This document shows, one piece after another, positions 1-11,200 of a stretch of DNA of 64,000 nt. Each line of letters begins with the position of its first letter. The stretch's first letter is position 1. The notes under the pieces are model-generated. The model searched no databases. It was not told the DNA's origin and worked only from the letters and a program-made list of their open reading frames with translations. Both the position numbers and the translations under genes were made by a program. This DNA comes from Closterium sp. NIES-65 (lineage: Eukaryota > Streptophyta > Zygnematophyceae > Desmidiales > Closteriaceae), in assembly GCA_948144175.1 (NCBI GenBank), contig CANXME010002068.1, forward strand, positions 5,227,001 through 5,291,000, read 5' to 3'.

Positions 1-1905
1 ATAGTGACAGCAATAAAAGGGTCGCAGCTGGAATCACTACTACCTCTGGTGAATTTCTCTTACGGTCAACCGTCCACGCTGCACCTAGACGCAGCGTTCA
101 ACCACGCACCTTTGCGCAGCGAGACTGGAGTCCGCCAAGGAGACCCCCTCGGCCCCCTCCTTTTTGCCGCTGCCATGCATCCAGCTCTGAAGGCCGTCGC
201 GGAGGCACATCCGGATGTCATCTGCCTGGCCTACGCAGATGACGTGACCTTCTTGGGCGACCCGCCGTCGTGCACGGCCGCCTTCGATCACTTCACGAGC
301 CTCCTCGCGGAGGTTGGGCTGAGGCACAACCCCGCCAAGTGCGGAGCATGGTCCAATGGGTCAACCGCGGACGTCTCCCTGCCCGATGGAGTTCCACTCA
401 GCAGCGACGGGCTGAAAGTGCTAGGCAGTTACATCGGCACCCCAGGGGCTACCTCCGCGTTCGTGCGCTCTAGTTTGGAGGCAATGGGCACACCGCTAGG
501 ATTGATCGAGCGGATGGAGCCGCAGCTGGCGGGACTGCTGCTGTCTCGGTGCGTTTCGCGCCGTGTATCCTATTTGGCCCGCACGACCCCCCTCCCGTCC
601 CTGCCCAAGGAGGAGTGGTCCGAATGGGGGAGGCAGATGCTGGAAACTATGCTCACAGCGTGTGGCATCATACACCCGCGAGGGACCGAGGAAACCGCGC
701 GCACTTGGGCGCACGCCTCGCTCCCTGTATCGCTTGGTGGCCTTGGGCTCACAGATCCGTCCGTGGAGGGAAGCTACAGCTTCCTCGCCAGCTACACGCA
801 GGCTCACCTTCTCCTTGACTCCCTCGAGGGCGACTGCAATGGCCCTCTGGAGGTCATCCGCGAGCAGATGCGCGGCCCCTACACTCAGTCATCTCCTTTG
901 ACCGAGTGGTTGGCGGAGTGCGAGGGGGAGCTTCCACTGCCGGCGCAAGAAGCACTGCAAGCGGAGAGGACAGCCCCTACCGCGGGAAAGCTGCAGCACG
1001 GGTTAGCCACAGCTATCCAAGGCCAGCGCTACGCAGTTCAGGTGGAAGAGGTGCGGGGGATGAGCCCGAACCCAAACAATGGGCACACACAACGGCTGTT
1101 GTCCCTGTCGGGGTACGGGGCGGGGGATTGGTTGAACGCGGTGCCGCTGCACCGCGCGCTACACCTCGAGGCTCCGCACTACGCCAACGCAGTCCAGTTT
1201 CGGCTGGGGCTCCCCTTTGCGGCCCCCGGGGTCTGCAATTGCTCGAAGCAGGTAGAAATCCCTGACAAGCGTCTCCCAAACCACCTGTTTCGGTGCGGGA
1301 CAGGGGGGGGGCGCACAAACACCCACAACGAACTCAGAGATGAGTGCGCGCGAATGGCGCGCGACGCGGGCTTCATGGTGCACATTGAAACGGCCGCCTT
1401 CAGCCCAGTGGAGGAGAAGAAGGCGGACCTTGCCCTCCGCTGCCGCTCAACAGGAGCCGTCTACATCTGTGATGTGACGGTGACGGACCCCATCAGCACC
1501 CGTGATGAGAATGCAACTAAGGGGCGGGGGTGGGCGGCTCGGGAAGCAGCAGATAAAAAGCACGGCCTCTACAGGGACCACCCCGAGTGGGTGAAGTTTT
1601 TCCCGCTCGCGGTCGAAACTTATGGGTGCCCATGCCCCGAGACTGTGGATTTCCTGAAGCTGCTCGCAGAGACAGCTGCAAGGCGGTTCTTTAACGCCGA
1701 GCCAACCTCCTACCAAGCTGCCAAGCTCTTACACCACTTTCAGCAGCGGTGGTCGGTGGCTCTTCAAAGGGGGCAGTCTATCGGTTATTTGGAAAAATGC
1801 AGCATAGCGGCTGCAGTAGAAAATCCACTGCTCGAGGCAGTGGGGGAGGCTCCGTCCCTAGGGGATTGCCTCACGGTCCTTGAGCCCGTACTGGACCTAG
1901 CTTAG
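1..1905 (+). CDS. LINE ORF, C-terminal part: reverse transcriptase plus restriction-like endonuclease
   Basis: The frame is open from base 1, so the N-terminus and the RT fingers lie outside the window; counting from base 4 there are 633 codons. RT motifs are clear: RQGDPLGPLLF at about residues 44-54, the catalytic YADD at 77-80, GLRHNPAKC at 105-113 and LKVLGSYIG at 138-146. A C-terminal zinc-finger-like set (C411, C413, H427, C431) is followed by a PD-(D/E)XK-like pair (D475 in KKADLALRC, D490 in YICDVTV). That order, finger then restriction-like nuclease after the RT, is the layout of early-branching LINEs (R2, NeSL, CRE, Utopia types) and not of APE-type L1 elements. The clade is inferred, not proven. 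No poly-A tail is visible after the TAG stop at 1903-1905. It lies antisense to the receptor gene next to it. No internal stop is seen in the visible part. Confidence 0.8.
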   Translation: MVTAIKGSQLESLLPLVNFSYGQPSTLHLDAAFNHAPLRSETGVRQGDPLGPLLFAAAMHPALKAVAEAHPDVICLAYADDVTFLGDPPSCTAAFDHFTSLLAEVGLRHNPAKCGAWSNGSTADVSLPDGVPLSSDGLKVLGSYIGTPGATSAFVRSSLEAMGTPLGLIERMEPQLAGLLLSRCVSRRVSYLARTTPLPSLPKEEWSEWGRQMLETMLTACGIIHPRGTEETARTWAHASLPVSLGGLGLTDPSVEGSYSFLASYTQAHLLLDSLEGDCNGPLEVIREQMRGPYTQSSPLTEWLAECEGELPLPAQEALQAERTAPTAGKLQHGLATAIQGQRYAVQVEEVRGMSPNPNNGHTQRLLSLSGYGAGDWLNAVPLHRALHLEAPHYANAVQFRLGLPFAAPGVCNCSKQVEIPDKRLPNHLFRCGTGGGRTNTHNELRDECARMARDAGFMVHIETAAFSPVEEKKADLALRCRSTGAVYICDVTVTDPISTRDENATKGRGWAAREAADKKHGLYRDHPEWVKFFPLAVETYGCPCPETVDFLKLLAETAARRFFNAEPTSYQAAKLLHHFQQRWSVALQRGQSIGYLEKCSIAAAVENPLLEAVGEAPSLGDCLTVLEPVLDLA

Positions 1906-2052
1906 AAAGGGGGGGGGGTTGTATGTTAAGGGAGTCGTAAGGTCTTTCGCACCATACTGACAATAGCTACCTCCTTGCATGCCTGTAAGTCCTATATTTG
2001 TGTATTAATGAAAGGGCCGTTCGAGAGATGACAGGATAGACCGTGCACGTAC
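1906..2052. other. LINE 3' flank and receptor-gene intron, no gene seen
   Basis: This short stretch follows the LINE stop codon with a G tract and ends at the predicted splice donor of the receptor transmembrane exon. The 3' end of the LINE is not marked by a tail or by a target-site duplication that I can recognise. Confidence 0.4.
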
Positions 2053-2223
2053 AGAGAGGCGCAGGGGGAGTGGGAGGCTTGGCCTTGCGTGCACGCGAGT
2101 AGAGCACGGCGAGGACGGCAATGACTGTGAGCAGCAGCAGCAACACCAGCACTATGACCACTATCACCCACATCGCCAGCCCGCCCCCACCACTATCAGC
2201 TGCGTTTGAGGACGAGTTGGAGG
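2053..2223 (-). CDS. Receptor exon: transmembrane helix
   Basis: The exon opens after a CTCACAG acceptor in phase 1 and ends before a GTACGTGC donor, also phase 1. It encodes a Ser/Asn/Gly-rich stalk ([14 protein letters not shown]), a hydrophobic helix of about 24 residues beginning [16 protein letters not shown], and a basic stop-transfer YSRARKAK followed by a proline-rich juxtamembrane piece. This is a type I topology with the cytoplasmic side at the C-terminus. The phase fits the donor of the exon at 11461, which lies 9.2 kb away with a retrotransposon between them. Confidence 0.7.
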
Positions 2224-5200
2224 CTGTGAGGGGGGGGAGAGGGAGGGAAAGGGGAAGGGAGAAGGGAGAGAGAGGGGAAGGGAGAAGGAAAGGGAGAGAG
2301 GCAGGGAGAGAGGCAGAGAAATGGGTGAGGCATCGATGGAGGGAGAAGCGGAGGAAAGAGGGTGCGAGAGAGACAGGAAGGTGAAGGGAGAGGGGCAAGT
2401 GAGAGAGGGGAAAAAGAACAATTGGATGCAAAGACTTGGGACAGGATGTCGCACCCTCTCCCAGTGGATCCGCCCTCCCGTCCTTCTCTTGCTCTGTGCC
2501 CTCTAATCCTTACTTCTCTCCCTGCTTCCCCGCTTCCTTGTGCACACCTCCTCCTCGTCTCTTATAGGTAATGATACTCTCTGGACCCCTGTCATGCCCC
2601 CTCACGACCTGTTCTGCGCCCCTGCCCACAGGTCGTGATGCTGTCGCCTTAGCAGTATTGGAGATATGGTCCTTCACCCTCTTCCCCTGAGAGTCTTCCA
2701 AAAGAACCACCCCTGATTCCCGTAGCTCTCGCACTTTCCACTTCGTTTTGCTCAGCCCGCACTCCAGTGTGTCCTTCCGCCGCTCTCTCAGGTACACCTC
2801 ATCCCCTACTTGCACCCCTCTGTCCTTTCTCACGACTTCCTTCCCCCCTTGTCTCCTCTGACTGTACCGGCGAGCATCTCTCATCTGTGCTACCTCCAGG
2901 TTCTCCAGTGCAGCCGGCATGATCGACCGGAGATACTTCGCCCTGGCCGCTGCGACAGCCGCCCAGGTGTTGGGGTCTTCGTCTCCTACCGCCTCTCTTA
3001 AGACCTTAGGAGCTCCCACGGGTAGCAGGGGCTCCTTTCCGAACAGCAGCTGGTAAGGAGAGTAGCTTTTCAACGCTTGCTGTTTGCTGAAACGGTACCC
3101 TGCTGCCACCCACGGTAATTTCACGTCCCAATCCCGCCTCTCTTCTTCCTCACAATACTTCCTCAGGCCTTTCTTCAACGTCTGAATCATTCTCTCTGTC
3201 AGCCCGTCCGCTTGTGGATGATACCGTGAGGTCCTTCTGTGCACTATACCTACTTCCTTCAGTAATGCCTCAAACTCTCCCGCGAACTCTGTCCCTTGAT
3301 CAGTCAATACTTCTCCACACGCCCCAAACCTGCATAGCACCTGCTGCACGAAAGCCTCTGCCACCGATGCGGCTGTCTTACGCGACAGAGCCGCCACTTC
3401 AATCCATTTGCTAGTGTGCTCTATCATCACCAGGATAAACTGCTTTCCTCTCCTGGACAAGGGCAGCTCCCCCGCCAAGTCCAACGACCATCGGTAGCCG
3501 ATGCTCCCAATAGGCAGCGACTGTAGTTCTGCCTTACTCCTTTCCAGCACCGCCCGATTCCTACTGCAGGGCTCGCATTCTGCTACCTCCCTTTTTACCT
3601 GCCCTCTCATTCCTGGCCACCAATACATGGTTTGCAGCAGCTGGGTGGTCCTCTCCACGGCGTAGTGCCCGAACTTCGTATGGATCTGCAGTATCAAATC
3701 TCTCCTCTCTCCAGGTCTGGGTACGATTCTCCATCCATCCTCCGTTACCAACTGCAGCTGGTCATCCTGCCACCTGTAGTGCACGCCCCTAGCTCTCACC
3801 CTTTCCGGCACTTCCAGCCCCTCTGGTCCCACTCCTTGCACCCAGTCTAGTACTGGTTTATCCTCCCAAATCTCTGCGCACCCCTTCTCAGCATCCCTTC
3901 TCCTCCTCCACCCCTCTTTCTCCGCGGCTACTGCCGAGTATACCAGTGCTGCCTCGGGGGTCACTCCTTCCTTACTCGGTACCGCTGGCCCCTGCCTCGA
4001 CAGGCCGTCGACATGCTGGAGCGTCTTCCCTGGGCGGTGTCTGACTTCGAAATCGAATTCTTGCAACCGCATTGCCCATCTTGCATTCCTTCCCCTCAGC
4101 GTTTGATTAGTCATCAGCCACAAGAGGGGCTGGTGATCTGTGATGAGGGTGAACTTTCTCCCTTGGAGGTAGGGTCTAAACAACTCCACTGCCCACACAG
4201 CTGCCAGCCCCTCTCCTTCGTAGGAGCTGTAGTTGCTTTCTGCTGGGCTGCAGGAACGACTGGCGTATGCCACCACCCGCTCCACTCCCTCTTCCAATTG
4301 GCACAGCACCGCTCCCAACCCCCCGCTACTCCAGTCAGTGTATAGCAGGAAGGGTTCATCTTGTCTTGGCAGCCGCAGTACAGGGGCGGTTTTTACTGCC
4401 TCCTTCAGCACCCTCCAGGCAGCTTCTTGCTCCTCCTTCCACTCCCAGGCGACATCCTCCCTCAGCAGCAAATTCAGTGCTTTCGCCGTCCTGCTGAAGT
4501 TTGGGATGAATTTCCTGTAGTAGTTTAAGAACCCTAGCTGCGCTCTCAGCATGCTTCGGTCGGTCGGCTGCTGGAGGCGGTCCACTACTTCCACCTTGGC
4601 TTGCTGGACCGTCATTCCGCCCTCTCCCACTTGGAACCCGAGATACCCTACCGTTCGTACCCCTAAGGTGCACTTGCCGGGATGGCAGGTCAGCCCAGCC
4701 GCCTCTATGGCCTTCAGTGTTTTGGCCACATCCTCCACATGCTGCTCCCCATCAGGGCTGTAGATGATCACATCATCTATGTAGCAGAGGGCGCACGGCA
4801 ATTCCTGAAGCACCTGATCCATGACCCTCTGGAACCGGGCTGACGCATTCTTCAAACCGAAGGGCATGTAATTCCATTCATAAAGTTTGTCGGGACCATG
4901 AAAGGCCGTCTTGTGCTTATCTGCTTCTCGGATAGGTATCTGATTGAAGCCTTGTCTCAGGTCCAGCGTGGTATATACCCGTCCTTTCGACAACTCATCA
5001 AAGAGCTCTTCAACCACCGGCATGGGATAGCGGTCGCTCTTGGTCACCCTATTCAATCCCCTGTAATCACCGCACATCCGCCTTGATATCGTCTCTCCTG
5101 TTAGGTCCTTGCGAGCTGCCACCACGGTTGCTGCCGCGTACTCGGAGGTGGATTCCCGGATCAATCCCGCTTCTAACAGCTCTTTGCACTTCTCCTCCGC

Positions 5201-8200
5201 AATGTCTCGGTCTCCAGGACTCATCCGTCTCCGCCTCTGGTACACTGGCTCTTGGCTCTGCAGCTCTATGTCCATCACTGCCCGATTACACTTGCCCAAC
5301 TCCTTCACAGAAAATGCAAATGCCCCTCTGGCTGCCCCCAACACTCTCCTCATCTTTTCCTTCTGTCCCTCGTTAAGACCGTCCCCCATTTGCCACTCCC
5401 CGGCTCTGTCCTGTGCTCCCTCCACCGGTGCCTCCTCCCTTCCTTCTACTTCTCCTTCAGTGTTCTCTTTGCTTCTCTCCGCCCTTGCTCCCTTTGCCAT
5501 CAATACCATCCCTTGACGGTTGAACTGGTCCTCTTCTCGCGCTCTCTCCTCCCTCTGATATACTGCCGATTGCCTCCATTGAGCCGCCACCTCCATCGCC
5601 ATCTCCGGTTCCGTGTCCGTCATCTCTATGAAGTCCCTGTACCTCTGCAGCATGAGCAGCTGCGCTCTCAGCGTTTCATGCCTCTTTTCAGCGCGATACA
5701 GCAACCATCCCAAGGCATGCTGGTCAATAGCTCCTCCCAGCGCCTGCCGCCTCACTTCTTCTGACACCCCTTCCGCCGCCGTCGCGTTTCGCAGATAGCC
5801 CATGGCTCTCTCACGTTCCACTGCTAGTGGCTCCTCCCACTCCCCCGTCGCCAGCACCTGTACCATTCCCGGTCCCGGTTGATCCCCTTGCATGCTAAAG
5901 GCATAGCTCCCCGGTGTCGACACCAGAGTTGGCCAGGCCTGCCGTGGTGCCCCCACCTCGTTACACGGGTACTGCGTCCTTATGTCCGGGCTGACCACTG
6001 GGGCCACCCTCCTCCCCGGTTCCAGGATATCCTGCACCAGCAGGGGTAATGGCCGGCGCATGCGACCCAACTGGTCCCGCAGCACTGGTTCTGGGACCAT
6101 GTTCTGCCAATACCGCCGGATCCGATGTGCCCGAGCACCCATCTGTGCTGCGTCCCATGCTACCCCATGGCCCAGCTCCCGTGTGACCGCCCGGTGCGCC
6201 TCCTTCACTAAGCTCCTTTCATCATCCGCCAGGTCAAGATTCTCCACCACGTACGAGAACGGGCCTTGCCTTCGCTTTATTAGCTTCATCACCCGAATTA
6301 ATTCTTGGAATAGAGCCGTCCTGGGGTCTTCTAGTCCTCTCCCTCTTCCTGCTCTGGACAGGCCTTGACACTCCCATCCCGCCACCAGCAGGTCCACTTG
6401 CCCCCAGCTTGCTACCACCTCCTCGGTCACCTCCGTCACATCGCTCATCCTTTCCGCCTCCAACCGGGCCTGCTCGACTACGTCTCTGGATAGCTTGTCT
6501 GGGAATCGCTCGTGCAGTATCATCGCGTGATGCATCGCCATCCTCCTGACCTCTGGGTTCTTCTCTACGTAGGTCCATCGCTCCACCACCATGCCCAGAC
6601 GGACACAGGCGGCCAGCCCCGGGCCGACACCCCCGAACAATTCCACCAGCCGTACCGGCCGATTGAAAGTTTCAAAGTCATAGGCTGGTTCGGCCAGTCC
6701 TCTGGCCTCCCTCAGTTCCTCCACCCTCGCCCCAGCCGCTTCCTCCATTCTTCGTCGACTGGCTGCCCTTTCCAGGTACACTCCCGCATCTTCCCATCGC
6801 TGCTCGGGCACCCGCTGGTGATGCGGCTCTCGATACTCCACCCTTCCTCGCAGAAAGCGCGCCGGTAGGACTGCTCCCTCCTCTCCAGCACGGGTCGCTT
6901 CTGAATCCCAATACAGTGGCTGGTAGGTGACCCTCTCCGCCCACGTATCCACCACTGCCCCCACCTTGTAGAGGAGCTCCATACCGAGCAAGAGGTCATA
7001 GTCTTCCGAGTCGGATACCAGACAGTGTACTCGGATTCTGGTCTCTTCGGCCCTTCCTGGCGCCAACACCACTTCTTGGGGTCGGATGGTTCTCGGTAGC
7101 CATGTTCCATCCCCTCCTTCCGCCGTTTGAATCCTTACTCCTTCCGGCGTCACATTCTCGGCCCGATGCAGTCCCAGCCTTTCGGCCAGTCGCCTTCCCA
7201 CCAGCACTTGGGACGCCCCGGTATCAATAATTGTTGTGCCCGGGTATTTCCCTTCCACTGCTACCGTCCCCTCCAGCGCTTCCACCACGCAAGGACGAGC
7301 CGCCATCCTCTCAAACGGGTGCCTCCTGGGCCCCATTCGGGCCACCGCCCGCTGCACTGCTTCTTCCGCTGCTCCTGCCGCCTCCTCTACGGCCTCGTCT
7401 ACTGTTGCCCGCGGTCCCCTCCTTACTGTCGCCGTGCCCCTTCGGCCGTCTGCGGCACCACTACGCAGGCCCAGGTCTTCCCTCTCCCTCCCCGGGTTTG
7501 CCGCCATGAAGATGGGCTCCGGTCCTTCTTCGTCGGACTCTTCCGCGTACCTTGCGACGTGGACTGGCTTTTCCTCTTCTGCCATCGTGTCCTCTTCCTC
7601 TGCCCGAAGCCTCCTCAGCTCCTCTTCCAGCTCCTCGATCCTTCCTCTCCTTCCCCCTCGACCCTTCTGCTCGCGTTGCTTAGTGTAGCAATTGTCAGCC
7701 TGATGCCCCTTTCTCTGGCAATAGGAGCAGGTTTGCAGCTTGGGGCAGTCCCTCTTGAAGTGCCCCGGCTCCCGGCACTTGTAGCAGACCGGCTCTTCTC
7801 CAGGAGAGTGGGCCGCGCTGCGAGGCTTCCGCGTCCGACTCCTAGAGGCTCGATCCCTTTCCTGGTCTTCCTCTTCCGCCTCCTCCCCAGCCAGTAGGGC
7901 CCCTCCCCAGCCGACTCCCCTGCGCTCTCTCTCCCTGGGCGGCTTCTCGGTCTTCCTCCCCAGGTCATAGAGGCTCAGGGACTGCTCGTGTCGCCATGCG
8001 ATTTCATACGCCTGTCGCAGCGTGGCGTTGGGACCCAGGTCGTATGTCCGATCCCTCACGGTCCGTGCTAGCTCTCCGGCCAGGCCGTCCAAAAATTTGG
8101 CTACTATAATACGCGGTTCGCTGCAGCCGATGTCCTCCGCCAGTTGATGCACTCGCCGATAATAGCCCAGGAGAGACTCTCGTGAACCTCGTCTCAACTG

Positions 8201-11200
8201 GTCGAACTCCCTCATCCTGGCCGGCGTTTGCGTGGGGAAGTGCGCCGCCAATTCTTGCAGGAAGCGCTCCGTCGGGTCCCGTAAGCGGATGGGCTTCCCT
8301 TCTTCGTCCCGTAGCAGTCGGCCCTCCTCGTCTCGCTCTTCCTCCTGCAGCAGCGGGTCCCTAATCTCCAGGTAAAACGCTTCCGCCTCCCCCGCCAGCG
8401 TGTTCCCCAAAGATCTGAAGAAGTGCCGTAAATCCAGGCCGTCCATCTCCCATCCGTATTTCTCGTTCCGCACGTGCATCGCGTAGGTCTTCACTCTCGG
8501 TCCCGACTCTTGATCTCCACTGAAGCGACTCGGAACCTCCACCTTAGGGAGGCTGGTGTATCGGTAGCGTGACCCCTCCTCCCACAGCGAGCGTCTTGAA
8601 TTCCCGCTTCCGGATGGCGTCATCTGCCCTCCCCTTCCTCCTTCTGATCTGGCAACTGGCGCAGCGATGCCCCTCCCCGCCACCGTCGCCTGTTCTTCTG
8701 ACGGCGACAGCTCTCCCTGGGTTCTCTCGGCGCGCATCGCAAATCGTCCCGATCCGCGGGGGGTCATACCACCTCCGCGTCGTTCTTCCCGCCGGCCCTT
8801 GTCCTCGGCGTCATTCCGGGCAGTTACTCGCTCGGGATCGGATCTCTCCCCCGGGCTTCCTTCCACTTCGTTCCCCGCCGGAACTCCTTCCTTCTCCGGT
8901 GGTTCTCCCATTCCGGACAGCTTGGCACCACTACGTAGTGACATGCCCGCCATGACTTTTGTTTGTAAAGAAGCCCTCGACGCGAGTGGCTAGTTTCCTT
9001 CCCTAGGCACAAATGGCCGCACTAGTTTGGCTTCTCCGACGTGGATCTAGCAGTTGCTCAGCTTGACGACAGATCACAACTGAATCACAAGCTTTCCCAC
9101 AATTACGAGAAGACAAACAAAAGTGAATTGGTGTCCTTGCTGTGCTAGTTTTGGCTTCCTGTCACCCCTCGTGAATCTGTGCCTTGGGGTCTGCCAACTA
9201 CCTCTCGCACCGCCCAACCCTTGGGCTCCTTTCCATGCATGCGACTCGGGCAAGCCTCGTCACCCCTGTCCCCTTTCCGCTTCACCGGTGGCCCTTGCCA
9301 GGTCAGCCGTCGTCCCGTCCTCATTTCGAGTGGCCCCGCCTCGATTCTTCTATCCCTGCCACAATTCTAATATCACCACAAAACCCCCCCCCCCCTTACC
9401 CGTACACTCTACAGTACAATTTATAACAACAATACAACAATACTACTTCCCTTACGATTTACCCAACCATACTCACCTTAGGAGCTGTCTCATGAACTTT
9501 TGTGCACTCATTCGCAAGAGTCATGCGACAAGGACAGGGATGGAAGAGGGGACACGGAGTGAAGAGGAGAACACTAAAAACGCATCAAGCAAAGTGACTT
9601 TTGAGTCGACTCAAAAGTCACCTCCTAAGGATGGAAGCCGATGGCGAACACTAAAAACGCATCAAGCGAAGTGACTTTTGAGTCGACTCAAAAGTCACCT
9701 CCTAAGGATGGAAGCCGATGGCGAACACTAAAAACGCATCAAGCAGAACCGTCTCAGAATTCGAGAGTGGTGCAAGAAAATGGCACAAGCGTGTAGTGGA
9801 GAGTAAGGGGGAAAGAAGGGAGCGAGAAGGCAGCGAGATGGCGATACGAAGACATGAGGACATGGATGGGCGGGGATGCAGGGGAAAGGCAGCATAGAGA
9901 TGTGTGGATCGATAGATGCAGGGATGGGAGGGTGGGTGAGAAGAGAGAGAGGCTTACAGGCTGATGAATCTGCAGGGAAAGGGCATGCAGACGACAGCAG
10001 GCACAGGAGCAGCACAAGGGGACGAGAGAATGAGGATGAGAAGAGGTTGTTGGGTATTGCATAGGGAATGATAGACGTTGAGGGGCATAGATGGGTGGGA
10101 GATGACAGAGAGGCGATCATGGGTGATAAAAGGTGGTGCGAAGCAGCAGCATGCGATGCAATGCAATGCAATGGGGTGGAAACGGGTGCTTGCATTGCAT
10201 GCCAGGCAGAGGGCAGCCGCGTCGAGAGAAGAAGCTGATGCAAGGAACAAGCAACCCAATAAGACGAACGGGGCAAGTGATACCTTACAATAGCGGCTAT
10301 GCAGTGCAGTGCAGTGCATACCAGGGGGTGGTGGTGGGCCAGGAGGTGGATCGCTGGGGCCATAGAGTGTGGAGGACGCAGAGGCTGGTGGCGGCAGACA
10401 GGGACGAGGGGTGAGAGGGATGAGGGGGAGGGGGGAAAGGGGAAAGAGGAGGGGGTACAGAGGAGGGGGGAGGGACGAGCGGTGCGGGAGGGGTGGATGT
10501 GAGGGGTGAAAAGTGAGAGGGGTGAGGAGGCAGGAAGGTGGGGGGGTGCAAGGGAGCACAGAGGAAGGCAAGGTGAGTGGATGATTGGATGTGCAAGGAG
10601 AGGTGAAGAAACTAGAACACGAAAGCAAGCGACTGCAGTGAGGATCGAGGCGAGAAGCAGGATGGTGAGGGGTGAGGGGCGAAAAGTGCGAGGGGTGAAG
10701 TGGGGAGGGAAGGCGAGAGGGGGAGGGATGCAAGGAAGCGAGGCAAGGTGAGGGGATGGGCAAGCAATAACAGATGCCCGAGAAAACGACGGTTGACAAG
10801 ACGAGAGGGTTGAGAGGAGAGGAGGGCGAAGAAAGGGAGGACGGGAAGGGGGGAGGGTAGAAAAACGGAGAGAGTGAACATCAGGGCGGACAACATGAGT
10901 TTAGGGTTTGAATTTTTTCCCACCCCCTTTTTTTACCCACTGAAAAATCGCAAGACAGGCCCCTCTGCGTCCAGACCCATTAACAGCATCCCATCCCATC
11001 AAATCCCACCTATCCCCGTCACATCCCCATCCCCATCCGCTCCCCCTTCTCCCATCCCATCCCAACCCCACCCGCCCCATCGCATCCCTTCTCCACATCC
11101 CTACGCCCATCCCATCCCCTTCCTCCACCCTCCCTCTTCCCCCCCCCCCAATCAGCACGCACAGATGAGCACATAGGGGCCGAAGTCGGCGCCGAGCAGC

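Noticed and set aside
7127-7897. 256-codon plus-strand ORF
   Set aside because: Shadow of the gypsy gag/protease coding region on the other strand.
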